A stretch of DNA of 64,000 bases from Rhodoluna sp. (GCF_024641065.1 NZ_JAHEDV010000004.1:1-64000); one strand, 5' to 3'. Positions 26,458-35,586 are shown, numbered from the stretch's first letter. Notes: generated by a model not told the origin, from the letters alone. Program-made: numbers and translations.

Positions 26458-26853
26458 GTGTTTGGTCTAAGCGGCGAGAAGCTCCTCATCCTGGGGTTAA
26501 TTGCTGTTTTTGTAATCGGCCCAGACCGACTGCCCGGCTATGCCAAAAAACTTGCAACGCTGATTAAGCAATTGCGAGTTATGGCTGAAGGCGCCAAGGG
26601 GCAAATCGAAAATGAAATCGGCGAAGAGCTCGATTGGCAGAAGCTCGACCCACGTCGTTATGACCCTCGTCGAATTATTCGTGAGGCACTAGCCGAAGAA
26701 ATTGAACCGGTGAAAACTGCAGTTGGTGGTGCGGTTGCATCGGTTAACGCTGCTGGCGCTCCGGGCAATTCAACGCCCGCTCAATCTAAGGTTTCTGCTG
26801 CAGAACCGCTCAAAAAGGGTGACCCTGCGCCTTTTGACTCAGAGGCAACCTAA
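26458..26853 (+). CDS. tatB: Sec-independent translocase protein TatB
   Basis: The 131-residue protein has one N-terminal membrane helix ending in the TatA/B hinge (KLLILGLIAVFVIGPDRLPGYAKK), an amphipathic helix and a charged, disordered tail. TatB receives twin-arginine precursors with TatC; the length and the GPDRLP hinge separate it from TatA. Position next to the O-methyltransferase and mrp follows actinobacterial synteny, but sigE, rseA and htrA, which stand between them in mycobacteria, are absent. Confidence 0.9.
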   Translation: MFGLSGEKLLILGLIAVFVIGPDRLPGYAKKLATLIKQLRVMAEGAKGQIENEIGEELDWQKLDPRRYDPRRIIREALAEEIEPVKTAVGGAVASVNAAGAPGNSTPAQSKVSAAEPLKKGDPAPFDSEAT

Positions 26854-26887
26854 GCTCAAATCAAGCTCGCTGTTTTAGCGTTTCTGT

Positions 26888-28414
26888 TTAGAGCGTGATG
26901 CGGCGAAGAACTTTGAGCAGCACTCGCATCAGCGGGGCCATTTTTTCGTAATCTTTTGCGCGGCTTGGCAGACGCAATGCTGTGCTGGCAATTCCAATGA
27001 CCTTGGTTTCGGTGAATCTAAGCAGCCCGCCTGGCCCATTGCGGCGACCTTGGCCTGAGGTTTTGGTTCCGCCCATCGGTGATTGCATGGATGCAAAGCT
27101 TGCCCTGAAACCCTCGTTGATGTTCACGCTTCCTGCGTGCAAATAGCGAGCAACCTCTTTAGCCGATTTCACCGGACCAACCACCGATGCGTTCAAACCA
27201 AAATCGCTGTCGTTGGCTTTCTCGATTGCCTCATCGATGCTGTCGTAACCCTCAACGTTGACCACTGGGCCAAAGACTTCACGCCGAACCATCCGGGCAG
27301 TTTCAGGAACATCGGTGATCACTGTTGGGGCATAAAAGTATGGGCCGATCTCTGGCAACGCTTTGCCGCCGGCTACAACCTCGGCACCCTGCGCCACAGC
27401 ATCGTTGATGAAACCTGAAACTCGCTGAAGTTGGTTATAGCCACCGAGCGAACCGATGTCGACGCTAAAGTCGTTTGATTTGCCAACCTTGAGCTCTTGG
27501 GTTTTGGCAGCCAAGATCTCTAAGAACTTAGCTTTGTCACTGTTGGCCACATAGACACGCTCGATTGAAACGCATAGTTGACCGGCCGAGCTGAACGCGC
27601 CGCTCAAGACAATTTCGGCGGCACGTTTGAGGTTGGCACCCTCGAGCACGATCATCGGGTTTTTGCCACCAAGTTCGAGTGAACATCCAATCAGGCGCCC
27701 GGCTGCACGCTGAGCAACCTTTCGCCCAGTTTCGGTAGAACCTGTGAACGCCACATAGTCAACGTTGTCGACAATGGCATTGCCCACCGTTGCGCCGTCG
27801 CCGGTGACCACAGTCCAGGCATCCTCGGGAATACCGGCTTCAACGGCTAGGTGTCTGGCAAACAACACTGTGAGCGCTGTTTGGTTGTCAGCTTTTTGAA
27901 CCACGGCGTTACCTGCGGCGAGCGCCGGCAGGACATCAAGCATGGTGAGAGCTAGCGGATAGTTCCACGGAGTGATCACACCAACCACGCCAACGGGAAT
28001 GTGGTCGACATAAGTTTTGGTCAGCAATGGAACGCCAGCTTTCGTTCGCTTGCGTGCCAGAGTTTTGCCAGAAATTTTGCCGTAGTAGGCAGCTGCCGAA
28101 ATCGCTCCAGCGGTTTCTTCAAAAGCGTGTGCGCGTGATTTGCCAGTCTCTAGCTGCAGCAGGTCAAGAAGTTTCTCTTCGTTGGCAAGCAAAATATCGT
28201 GAAGTCGCAATAACGCTCGCTCACGTGTGTAGACCGGGGTTTGCGACCAATCATCCTGGGCGGTTTTTGCATTTTTTACCGCGGCAACCACTTGGTGCTC
28301 TTGAAGTTGCGGCAGATCAAAGATCTTTCGGCCATTGCTCGGGTTCAAAACCGTGGCAGCTGCTTCGGTTGAAGGTAGGTGTGCAATCAGGGTTGCAATG
28401 CTGGTTTCGCTCAC
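26888..28414 (-). CDS. Succinic-semialdehyde-type aldehyde dehydrogenase
   Basis: A 508-residue NAD(P)+-dependent aldehyde dehydrogenase. The catalytic glutamate is in LELGGKNPMIVLEG and the nucleophilic cysteine in GAFSSAGQLCVSIERV; GVITPWNYPLALTMLD and FTGSTETGRKV bind the cofactor. The family resembles GabD2-type succinate-semialdehyde dehydrogenases, but no GABA gene is nearby to fix the substrate. Its start overlaps the end of mrp by four bases (ATGA), so the two are coupled. Confidence 0.88.
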   Translation of the reverse strand: MSETSIATLIAHLPSTEAAATVLNPSNGRKIFDLPQLQEHQVVAAVKNAKTAQDDWSQTPVYTRERALLRLHDILLANEEKLLDLLQLETGKSRAHAFEETAGAISAAAYYGKISGKTLARKRTKAGVPLLTKTYVDHIPVGVVGVITPWNYPLALTMLDVLPALAAGNAVVQKADNQTALTVLFARHLAVEAGIPEDAWTVVTGDGATVGNAIVDNVDYVAFTGSTETGRKVAQRAAGRLIGCSLELGGKNPMIVLEGANLKRAAEIVLSGAFSSAGQLCVSIERVYVANSDKAKFLEILAAKTQELKVGKSNDFSVDIGSLGGYNQLQRVSGFINDAVAQGAEVVAGGKALPEIGPYFYAPTVITDVPETARMVRREVFGPVVNVEGYDSIDEAIEKANDSDFGLNASVVGPVKSAKEVARYLHAGSVNINEGFRASFASMQSPMGGTKTSGQGRRNGPGGLLRFTETKVIGIASTALRLPSRAKDYEKMAPLMRVLLKVLRRITL

Positions 28415-29505
28415 ACGCTAACTCTAAGCAGTTTGCCCGCCAAACCAATCTTGTCTTGGCTGATTTTCACAGCAATTTCACGGATAGCCTCGGCAGCTGG
28501 GTCGGTCGGATTCGAGCTCACCACCGGCTTGCCGGCATCTGAACCTTCACGCAGGGCCACGCTGATGGGTATCTGCCCTAGAACCGGCACAGGAGCGCCT
28601 GAGATGCCCGACAAGCGGTCAGCAACAGCTTGCCCGCCTCCGGCACCAAACAGCTCGAAACGGCTGCCATCGGGCTGCACAAGCCAGCTCATGTTTTCGA
28701 TTACCCCGAACACGCTCTGACCGGTTTGTAGGCCAACTGAACCAGATCTCTCGGCTACCTCAGCGGCTGCAACCTGCGGTGTAGTAACCACGATGGTTTT
28801 GGCTGTTGGCAGCAATTGACCGAGGCTGATGGCGACATCGCCGGTGCCCGGAGGTAGGTCAACCAACAAGAAATCAAGGTCGCCCCAATAGACATCACAT
28901 AAAAATTGTTCAACCGCGCGGTGAAGCATCGGGCCACGCCAGGCCACCGGCTTGTTGTCTTCGAGGAACATGCCAATCGAAATGACTTTTACGCCCCACG
29001 GGCCAGCCTCTGCTACCGGCGGCAGAATGAGTTCGTCAACCCTGGTTGGTTTGTCGGTTATGCCTAGTTGACCCGGAATCGAGAAACCAAAGATGTCAGC
29101 ATCAACTAGGCCGACACGAAAACCTAGCTCGGCAAGCGCAATGGCAATGTTTGCCGTGGTCGAAGATTTACCCACGCCACCCTTGCCCGAACCGATTAGA
29201 TAAACGCGGGTGAGGGTGTCTTTGCCAAAAGGATTGAAGCGCGGTGGCTTGCCATCACGCAGCTTCACTCTTAGTGCATCGCGTTCTGCAACGCTCATGA
29301 CGCTCATGATTACTTCGAGGTTGAATTCGGCTACGGCCTTGCGAACATCGACTTCAATTCTTTGAGCAGCTGGGCAACCGGCAACGGTGAGTTTTACGGT
29401 CACCGAGTTCTCGCCAATTTCAACCATGTCCAGTTCGGTCAGTGGCAACCGAAGCTCAGGGTCAATAACGGTGGCGAGGGCGCGCTCAATCGCGCTTGCG
29501 CTCAT
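28411..29505 (-). CDS. mrp: Mrp/NBP35-family P-loop ATPase (iron-sulfur carrier)
   Basis: The 364-residue protein has an N-terminal MIP18/DUF59 domain (ATVIDPELRLPLTELDMVE, VAGCPAAQRIE) and a deviant Walker A GSGKGGVGKSSTTAN in the ATPase domain. Mrp proteins carry Fe-S clusters to target apoproteins. The CXXC found after ENMS in many homologues is absent (ENMSWLVQPDGSRFELFGAGGG); actinobacterial Mrp commonly lacks it. It overlaps the DUF1003 gene by 20 bases and the aldehyde dehydrogenase by four. Confidence 0.93.
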   Translation of the reverse strand: MSASAIERALATVIDPELRLPLTELDMVEIGENSVTVKLTVAGCPAAQRIEVDVRKAVAEFNLEVIMSVMSVAERDALRVKLRDGKPPRFNPFGKDTLTRVYLIGSGKGGVGKSSTTANIAIALAELGFRVGLVDADIFGFSIPGQLGITDKPTRVDELILPPVAEAGPWGVKVISIGMFLEDNKPVAWRGPMLHRAVEQFLCDVYWGDLDFLLVDLPPGTGDVAISLGQLLPTAKTIVVTTPQVAAAEVAERSGSVGLQTGQSVFGVIENMSWLVQPDGSRFELFGAGGGQAVADRLSGISGAPVPVLGQIPISVALREGSDAGKPVVSSNPTDPAAEAIREIAVKISQDKIGLAGKLLRVSV

Positions 29506-29974
29506 CCAAGATCTCTTTCAACAGGTCGCGAAGTTCGTCGCGAACAAAGTCTTTGGTTGCCAAATCTTCAATGGCCAAACGCAGGGCAACCACCTCGCGA
29601 GCCAGGTACTCGGTGTCGGCAAGGTTTCGCTCAGCACGCTGGCGGTCCTGCTCGAACTGCACGCGATCGCGGTCATCCTGGCGGTTTTGAGCCAAAAGAA
29701 TAAGTGGCGCAGCATAAGAAGCCTGCATCGACAAAATCAAAGTCATGAGGGTGAAGTTAGTTGCGCGCGGGTCGAACTGCGCAGCCTCGGGTGCCAGGGT
29801 GTTCCATATAAGCCAAATGGTGACCACAACGGTCATGCCAATCAAAAACGCGCCGGTGCCCATTGCGCGCGCAAAAGCCTCGGATGCGCGGCCAAACTGC
29901 TCACGGTCAATCGAAATCTTTGGAGCCAAGCGCTGACGTGAGCGCAGCGGTGAATCTAGGCGGTCGTTAGCCAT
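29486..29974 (-). CDS. DUF1003 membrane protein
   Basis: A 162-residue protein with two transmembrane helices (about residues 44-61 and 74-96), the DUF1003 signature TLMTLILSMQASYAAPLILLAQNRQ, and a long charged coiled-coil tail (DDRDRVQFEQDRQRAERNL onward). I start it at ATG 29974; the longer frame runs into the MgtE-like gene. DUF1003 function is unknown, but in actinobacteria it constantly follows the MgtE-N/CBS gene, as here with an eight-base overlap. Confidence 0.88.
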   Translation of the reverse strand: MANDRLDSPLRSRQRLAPKISIDREQFGRASEAFARAMGTGAFLIGMTVVVTIWLIWNTLAPEAAQFDPRATNFTLMTLILSMQASYAAPLILLAQNRQDDRDRVQFEQDRQRAERNLADTEYLAREVVALRLAIEDLATKDFVRDELRDLLKEILDERKRD

Positions 29975-31217
29975 GCTGTGCCTCCTCATCTTCGGTTCGC
30001 CAGTCATCAGGCAATAGGTGGTCAAGTACGTCGTCAACGGTAACCACACCAATCAGGCGGTGGTCTGCGTCAACAACCGGCAGCGCTACCAAGTTGTAGT
30101 TCGCCAGGGTTCGGTGAATTACCGAAATGTGAGTGTCTGCCTTTACCGGTTCGAGCTCGGTATCAAGCAGGTTTCCGAGGCGCTCATGAGGCGGGTAACG
30201 CAACATGCGCTGAAAGTGAACCACGCCGAGGTATCGCCCGGTGGCAACTTCATAGGGTGGCAAAGTTACGAACACCGATGCCGCTAGCGCGGGAGCAACC
30301 TCAACGCGACGAATCAATGCCATTGCCTCGGCAACGGTCGCGTCAGCCGCACAGATGATTGGCTCAGTGGTCATCAAACCACCAGCGGTGAACTCATCAA
30401 ACTGCATCAACATACGAATGTCGTCAGCTTCTTCTTCATCCATGAGATCAAGAATTGCCTCGGTGCGAGCTTCTGGCAGATTTGCCATAAGGTCGGCGGC
30501 GTCATCAGGTTCCATCAGGTCGAGAACCTCTGCGGCGCGCTCGTCATCAAGCTCGGTGATGATGTCAATCTGTTCGTCTTCTGGCAGCTCTTCAAGAACA
30601 TCGGCAAGACGCTCGTCGTCGAGCTCTTCGGCAACCTCAAGCATGCGCTCGTCAGGTAGGTCTAGAAGCGCGCTCGCCAAGTCGGCAGGGCGAAGGTCTG
30701 AATAGGTAGCAATCAGCTGCTGTGCGCTCTGGCCTTCTTCACCGCGAGCTTCTTCAGAAACTTGCTCCCAAGCAGCAAAAAGGGTGGCTCCGCGGGCAAA
30801 TGGTGAAGCCGAGGTCTTTGGGCGGCGAAGGAACAGTTCAGAGATGGTCCACTCTTTGTTCTTGCCCTGTTCAATAGCGAGGTCTTCAATGCTCGCTGCG
30901 CCGCTGCCATCTAGCAAGCGAACTTTGCGGCCGAGCATCTCGGCAATTACGCGAACCTCTTGGCCTCGTTGAGTAAAACGACGTAGGTCAATCAGGCCGG
31001 TGGTGATTACCTGCCCGGCTGAAATAGAGGTAACTCTTGAGATCGGAACGAAAACTCGGCGTCGACCAGAAATCTCAACCAACATGCCTGTTGCGCGAGG
31101 CGATCCAGATTTACGGTAGGCCACAAGAACGTCAATGACCTTACCTACGCGGTCTCCCGCAGGGTCAAAGACGCCACAGCCAGCCAATCTGGCGACGAAT
31201 ACTCTAGTTGCGCTCAC
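29967..31217 (-). CDS. MgtE N-domain/CBS protein with PRC-barrel, no channel
   Basis: The 416-residue soluble protein begins with a PRC-barrel-like region (VFVARLAGCGVFDPAGDRVGKV and a second copy to about residue 150), then the MgtE N domain with repeated ADVLEELPEDEQ and AEVLDLMEPDDAADLM units (about 165-270), then two CBS domains ending in LPVVDADHRLIGVVTVDDVL. In MgtE magnesium channels these cytosolic domains gate a membrane pore; here the protein ends after CBS and there is no pore. It may sense magnesium or nucleotides for the partner DUF1003 protein, which is inference. The GTG start follows TAAGGT by six bases. Confidence 0.88.
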   Translation of the reverse strand: MSATRVFVARLAGCGVFDPAGDRVGKVIDVLVAYRKSGSPRATGMLVEISGRRRVFVPISRVTSISAGQVITTGLIDLRRFTQRGQEVRVIAEMLGRKVRLLDGSGAASIEDLAIEQGKNKEWTISELFLRRPKTSASPFARGATLFAAWEQVSEEARGEEGQSAQQLIATYSDLRPADLASALLDLPDERMLEVAEELDDERLADVLEELPEDEQIDIITELDDERAAEVLDLMEPDDAADLMANLPEARTEAILDLMDEEEADDIRMLMQFDEFTAGGLMTTEPIICAADATVAEAMALIRRVEVAPALAASVFVTLPPYEVATGRYLGVVHFQRMLRYPPHERLGNLLDTELEPVKADTHISVIHRTLANYNLVALPVVDADHRLIGVVTVDDVLDHLLPDDWRTEDEEAQHG

Positions 31218-31223
31218 CGTTCA

Positions 31224-31256
31224 ACCTTAGACGAGAGGCAAGAGCCATGCCAGAAT
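31224..31256. promoter_or_regulatory. Divergent promoters between MgtE-like and stress-protein genes
   Basis: A minus-strand TAAGGT (31229 to 31224) is six bases before GTG 31217. A plus-strand CAGAAT (31251-31256) is six bases before GTG 31263. Both genes lack an SD. Confidence 0.45.
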
Positions 31257-31262
31257 GAAAAG

Positions 31263-31775
31263 GTGAACAACAAGCCAAAGAATTCAAGAAACCAGCCGCC
31301 AGCCCTACCAAAGGGTGAAGTGCTCGCCACTTTTAAGACTCATCCAGAGGCGGCCGCTTTGGTAGAAAAGCTAATCGCCGGCAAGTTTCCGGCTGGTGCG
31401 ATTGCCATTGTGGGTTCAGATTTGCGTTCGGTTGAGCGAGTGCGCGGCAAAATCAATTACGCCCGCATGGCCATTGCCGGTGCAACAACCGGTGCTTGGG
31501 TTGGTTTGGCCTATGCATTGTTGTTTGGCGCAAACCCTGACCCAGCAAATTTAAACTCAAGCATCAACCAGATTTATTCAGGTCTTGGGTCTTCAATCGT
31601 TATTGGTGCCGGCATCGGAATGCTGGCTAACGTTATTCGCTACAGTCTGGCCAAAAACAAGCGAACCTTTATTGCGCAGTCAACTTTGGTAGCCGCGAAA
31701 TATCAGGTTCAGGTGCCAAGCAGTCTTTTTGAGCAAGCCAAGCTAATCGAAGCTCAGCAAATCATTACCGAATAA
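31263..31775 (+). CDS. General stress protein 17M-like membrane protein
   Basis: The 170-residue protein opens with a basic tail, then the GSP17M-like ATFKTHPEAAALVEKLIAGKFPAGAIAIVGSDL domain, followed by two glycine-rich membrane helices (GATTGAWVGLAYALLFG and GLGSSIVIGAGIGMLANVI). Such proteins are linked to general stress in Gram-positives; the molecular function is not known. Convergent with pepP. Confidence 0.8.
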   Translation: MNNKPKNSRNQPPALPKGEVLATFKTHPEAAALVEKLIAGKFPAGAIAIVGSDLRSVERVRGKINYARMAIAGATTGAWVGLAYALLFGANPDPANLNSSINQIYSGLGSSIVIGAGIGMLANVIRYSLAKNKRTFIAQSTLVAAKYQVQVPSSLFEQAKLIEAQQIITE

Positions 31776-31786
31776 CTAAAGCCTGA

Positions 31787-33154
31787 TTAGCTGTATTTTT
31801 TCAGCCATTTTTCAACGGCCTTTGACTCCCTAGGCAATGCAGCGCTGAGGTTTTCAGCACCTTTTTTGGTGATCAAAATATCATCTTCAATTCGAACGCC
31901 AATGCCTCTAAATTCTTCAGGAACCAAAAGGTCATCAGGCTGAAAATAAAGCCCAGGTTCAATCGTGAAGACCATTCCTGGCTTCAACTCGGCCTCAAGA
32001 TACATCTCGCGACGAGCCTGTGCGCAGTCGTGAACATCTAGTCCGAGGTGGTGGCTGGTGCCGTGAACCATCCAGCGTCGGTGAAACTGTTGGTCAGGTT
32101 CAAGTGAACGCTCGGCACTCACCGGCAGCAAGCCCCACTCGGCAGTCTTGGCAGCGATTACTTCCATCGCCGCTGCGTGAACATCCTTGAATTTGGCACC
32201 GGGTTTGGCAACCGCAAATGCCGCATCGGCAGCCTCGCGAACGGCCTCATAGATTTTGCGCTGAACATCGGTGAACTTGCCATTGACCGGCAGGGTTCGA
32301 GTGATGTCAGCGGTGTAGAGGCTATCCATTTCAACACCGGCATCGAGCAGCAAAAGGTCGCCGTTTTTCACTGGTCCGTTGTTCACGATCCAGTGCAAAG
32401 TGCAGGCGTGTGGGCCAGAGGCGGCGATGGTGTCATAGCCCAGGTTGTTGCCCTCGAGTCGGGCCTTTGAATAGAAGGCAGTTTCAACAATGCGCTCGCC
32501 GCGGTGGTGCTTTCTGGCCTGTTTCAGATTTCTAGCTACTTCTTCAAACCCACGGATGCTCGCCTCGACAGCCAGACGCATTTGCTCAATTTCATACTTG
32601 TCTTTGATTAGGCGCAGCTCTGATACGAACTGGGCCAAATCGGCACTCTTGTTCAGGTTGATAAGTTGCGTATTCGCAACAGAACGCTTGAATGCATTGA
32701 ATGCCTTGAGTGGTTGGGTGTTGATGTCGAGCAGTTTCGAAACATCACTCAGGCTTGGTCGAGCACCAACCCAGAATTCACCGATCGCTGAGTTGGCAAA
32801 AAACTCGTCACTGTCACGACCAGCGGTCTCTCGAAAATAGAGGGTTGAAACTGGTTTTGCTTCGCGAGCGTCGATCACCAAAATTGAGTCGGCTACGGTG
32901 TCTGAGCCCCACCCGGTCAGATGAGCGAAAGCTGAGTGAGGGCGATACATGTAATCGGTGTCATTGGAGCGAACCTTGAATGCCCCAGATTCGAAAACCA
33001 ACACGTTGCCAGCAAACTCGGCGGCAACTGCGGCTCGGCGCTTGGCAGCGAATTTTGCGACCTCGGCAGTTTTGATCTTGTGCTTTTCAGGAGCGGCCCA
33101 GTTTGAACTTATGTAATTCAAGAATTGGCTGCTGTGCGGTGTGCGACTCCTCAT
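31787..33154 (-). CDS. pepP: Xaa-Pro aminopeptidase (M24B)
   Basis: A 455-residue creatinase-fold metallopeptidase. Metal ligands are in LLLDAGVEMDSLYTADITRT (two aspartates), HGTSHHLGLDVHD (histidine), FTIEPGLYF and GVRIEDDILIT (glutamates). It removes N-terminal residues in front of proline. The first 110 residues form the typical aminopeptidase P N-terminal domain (FSYNT-like region YMYRPHSAFAHLTGW). Divergent from the PHP-domain gene with a 17-base gap. Confidence 0.92.
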   Translation of the reverse strand: MRSRTPHSSQFLNYISSNWAAPEKHKIKTAEVAKFAAKRRAAVAAEFAGNVLVFESGAFKVRSNDTDYMYRPHSAFAHLTGWGSDTVADSILVIDAREAKPVSTLYFRETAGRDSDEFFANSAIGEFWVGARPSLSDVSKLLDINTQPLKAFNAFKRSVANTQLINLNKSADLAQFVSELRLIKDKYEIEQMRLAVEASIRGFEEVARNLKQARKHHRGERIVETAFYSKARLEGNNLGYDTIAASGPHACTLHWIVNNGPVKNGDLLLLDAGVEMDSLYTADITRTLPVNGKFTDVQRKIYEAVREAADAAFAVAKPGAKFKDVHAAAMEVIAAKTAEWGLLPVSAERSLEPDQQFHRRWMVHGTSHHLGLDVHDCAQARREMYLEAELKPGMVFTIEPGLYFQPDDLLVPEEFRGIGVRIEDDILITKKGAENLSAALPRESKAVEKWLKKYS

Positions 33155-33159
33155 GCCTT

Positions 33160-33166
33160 TATTCTG
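33160..33166. promoter_or_regulatory. Shared bidirectional -10 between pepP and PHP gene
   Basis: TATTCTG reads as plus-strand TATTCT (33160-33165), six bases before ATG 33172, and on the minus strand as CAGAAT (33166 to 33161), six bases before the pepP ATG. The two hexamers are almost the same base pairs. Confidence 0.5.
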
Positions 33167-33171
33167 GCACT

Positions 33172-34059
33172 ATGACCAGGATTGATTTACACAGCCACTC
33201 CACGCGCTCTGATGGCAGAGAGACTCCGCGTGAGGTTTTTGAGCAGGCTGCGCTCGCAAAAGTAGACATCCTGGCGCTCACCGATCACGACACCACCTCT
33301 GGCTGGGCCGAGGCTGCTGAGACCGCATCTCGTCTGGGGCTGGGTTTTGTGCCGGGCATTGAGGTAACTACCAGGGCTGAAACCGCATCCAAGGATGGAA
33401 AACCTCGCGGCATCAGCGTTCACATGCTGGCCTACCTGCCTGACCCAAATTATGAACCCTTGGCCCGCGAATTAGCGGCAACGGTTTTGTCACGCGAAAC
33501 TCGCGCTCAACGAATTGTTGAACTGCTCTCGGTTGACTATGACATCACCTGGGAGCTCGTTACCAACATGCTTGAAGAGGGTGCAACCATTGGCCGCCCG
33601 GCGCTGGCAGATGCGCTAATTCACCTGGGGCATTTTGAGAATCGAGCCCAGGCCTTTGACGGCCCACTAGACAAGCACGGCCCTTACTACGTTGCAACCA
33701 AGACCACTGACACGCTCGAAGCTATTCAAATGATTCGGGCCGCCGGGGGAGTACCAATCATTGCGCACCCTCTTGGTGGGGTGAAAGGTTCGCTCAATCG
33801 AGGCGACCTACCGCAGGCATATTTTGAAACCATGATCGAAGCAGGTTTGGCTGGCTTCGAGGTTTATCACCGCGAGGTTTCGGAACAGGCACGTGAATGG
33901 TTGCTTGAGCTAGCTGAACAGCACGACCTCATTGTTACCGGCTCTAGCGATTATCACGGCATAGATGGCAAGCCGAATCGACTAGGTGAAAACAGCACCG
34001 AGCGAGAGATGCTCGATCGAATTTTGGCTCAGGGTTCGGGCACAAAAGCCCAAATCTAG
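33172..34059 (+). CDS. PHP-domain phosphoesterase
   Basis: A 295-residue polymerase-and-histidinol-phosphatase domain protein. Metal ligands are in RIDLHSHSTRSDG, ALTDHDTTSGW, the central PIIAHPLGG and the C-terminal VTGSSDYHG. Relatives are 3',5'-nucleotide bisphosphate phosphatases (YciV/TrpH type) or RNase AM. The ATG at 33172 is placed after the TATTCT -10; the longer upstream frame overlaps pepP and is not supported. Confidence 0.88.
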   Translation: MTRIDLHSHSTRSDGRETPREVFEQAALAKVDILALTDHDTTSGWAEAAETASRLGLGFVPGIEVTTRAETASKDGKPRGISVHMLAYLPDPNYEPLARELAATVLSRETRAQRIVELLSVDYDITWELVTNMLEEGATIGRPALADALIHLGHFENRAQAFDGPLDKHGPYYVATKTTDTLEAIQMIRAAGGVPIIAHPLGGVKGSLNRGDLPQAYFETMIEAGLAGFEVYHREVSEQAREWLLELAEQHDLIVTGSSDYHGIDGKPNRLGENSTEREMLDRILAQGSGTKAQI

Positions 34060-34061
34060 AA

Positions 34062-35525
34062 CTAGCTCTGCTGGCTCTTATTTACGCGACGGCGAACTCG
34101 GTTGCGCTCAGGGCGCGGGTGTTCGTGACCACCGTGCGACTCAGACTTTGCTGCCGCTTCGCCCTCGGTCTTGTGAGGCTTGTCGCCCTGAGGTCGTCGG
34201 TTTTTGTCACCGCGGTTTGAGCCTTCGCTGTGACCGCGACCAGACTGTCCACCTGGGCGACCTGAGTTTGAACGGCCACCGGCTGAACGAGAGCCGCGAG
34301 GCTTTTCGTCGTCGCCTGGCTTCCAGCCTTCAGGGCGCTTGCTCTTGGCAATTCGACCTTTGGTTCCGGCTGCAATCTCAAGATCTGCAAACAGGTGAGC
34401 TGAGCTCGAGTAGGTTTCGGTCGGTTCAGGCTGACCAAATTCGAGTGCGGTGTTGATGTGACCCCAGCGAGTCAGGTCTTCCCAGTCAACAAAAGTAACG
34501 GCGATGCCGGTGCGACCAGCGCGACCGGTGCGACCAACGCGGTGCAGGTAGGCCTTCTCGTCTTCAGGAATTGTGTAGTTGATTACGTGAGTCACGTCGT
34601 CAACGTCGATTCCACGAGCTGCCACCTCGGTTGCAACCAGGATGTCTTTTTTACCTGAGCGGAAGGCTGCCATCGAACGCTCGCGCGCCTCTTGGGTCAT
34701 GTCTCCGTGAAGGGCAGTTGCATTGAAGCCGCGGTCTACCAATTCTTCAGAAACTTTAGAAGCCTGGCGCTTGGTCTTGGTGAAGATTACGGTTTTGCCG
34801 CGACCTTCAGCCTGAAGAATTCGGCCGACAACTTCATCTTTATCTAGTGCGTGAGCACGGTAGATGAACTGCTTGATGTCAGCCTTGGTCTGGCCCTCAT
34901 CCGGGTCATTGGTGCGAATGTGTACCGGGCGGTTCTGATACTTGCGCGCCATGGTGACGATGGTGCCTGGCATGGTTGCCGAGAAAAGCATGGTCTGGCG
35001 GCCATCCGGGGTGTAAGCGAACAGGCGCTCAACATCTGGCAAGAAACCAAGGTCGAGCATCTCGTCGGCCTCGTCAAGAACCATGAAGCGAATGTTGCCA
35101 AGGTCGAGAAGCTTTTGCTTTGAGAGGTCGATCAAACGACCTGGGGTGCCCACGATTACCTGTGCGCCGGCGTTGATTTCGGCAACCTGCTCTTCATAAG
35201 CCTTGCCACCATAAATGGCAGCGACCATGGTGGCGCGGTTTGCAGAAGCAAGTTTTAGGTCATCGGCAACCTGGATTGCAAGTTCACGAGTTGGCACAAC
35301 AACCAGTGCCTTGGCGCCCTTTTCAGGGTTCTTGCCCAAGCTCTGAAGCAGTGGCAAACCAAAACCCAAGGTCTTGCCGGTTCCGGTCTTTGCCTGACCA
35401 ATTACGTCTTGACCAGTTAGAGCAACTGGGATGGCCTCTTCCTGAATTGGGAAAGGGCTGGTGATGCCTCGTGATGCGAGGGCTTCAACGATGTCTTCAT
35501 CGATGCCTAATTCGGCGAAATTCAA
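34062..35525 (-). CDS. DEAD-box ATP-dependent RNA helicase
   Basis: A 487-residue DEAD-box protein. The Q motif with FPIQEEAIP, Walker A AKTGTGKT, DEAD, SAT, and HRVGRTGRAGRTG are all in order. After about residue 375 a tail rich in glycine, arginine, serine and lysine follows (GGRSNSGRPGGQSGRGH and on), likely a disordered RNA-binding extension. It resembles RhlE/DeaD-type helicases with roles in ribosome assembly or RNA decay in the cold. Its end is two bases from the convergent PHP gene. Confidence 0.93.
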   Translation of the reverse strand: MNFAELGIDEDIVEALASRGITSPFPIQEEAIPVALTGQDVIGQAKTGTGKTLGFGLPLLQSLGKNPEKGAKALVVVPTRELAIQVADDLKLASANRATMVAAIYGGKAYEEQVAEINAGAQVIVGTPGRLIDLSKQKLLDLGNIRFMVLDEADEMLDLGFLPDVERLFAYTPDGRQTMLFSATMPGTIVTMARKYQNRPVHIRTNDPDEGQTKADIKQFIYRAHALDKDEVVGRILQAEGRGKTVIFTKTKRQASKVSEELVDRGFNATALHGDMTQEARERSMAAFRSGKKDILVATEVAARGIDVDDVTHVINYTIPEDEKAYLHRVGRTGRAGRTGIAVTFVDWEDLTRWGHINTALEFGQPEPTETYSSSAHLFADLEIAAGTKGRIAKSKRPEGWKPGDDEKPRGSRSAGGRSNSGRPGGQSGRGHSEGSNRGDKNRRPQGDKPHKTEGEAAAKSESHGGHEHPRPERNRVRRRVNKSQQS

Positions 35526-35586
35526 TAGTGCTCCTAAGTCTTGACCAGTCTACTCGCGAGAGCATGGCGAGCCACGGATGAGTGAG

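Noticed and set aside
28027-28542. 171-codon plus-strand frame over the aldehyde dehydrogenase
   Set aside because: Fully antisense to conserved coding sequence with no motif or start signal.
30355-30705. Serine/arginine repeat protein opposite the MgtE N domain
   Set aside because: The SSSS and RSS runs are simply the reverse complement of acidic Asp/Glu-rich codons in the real gene.
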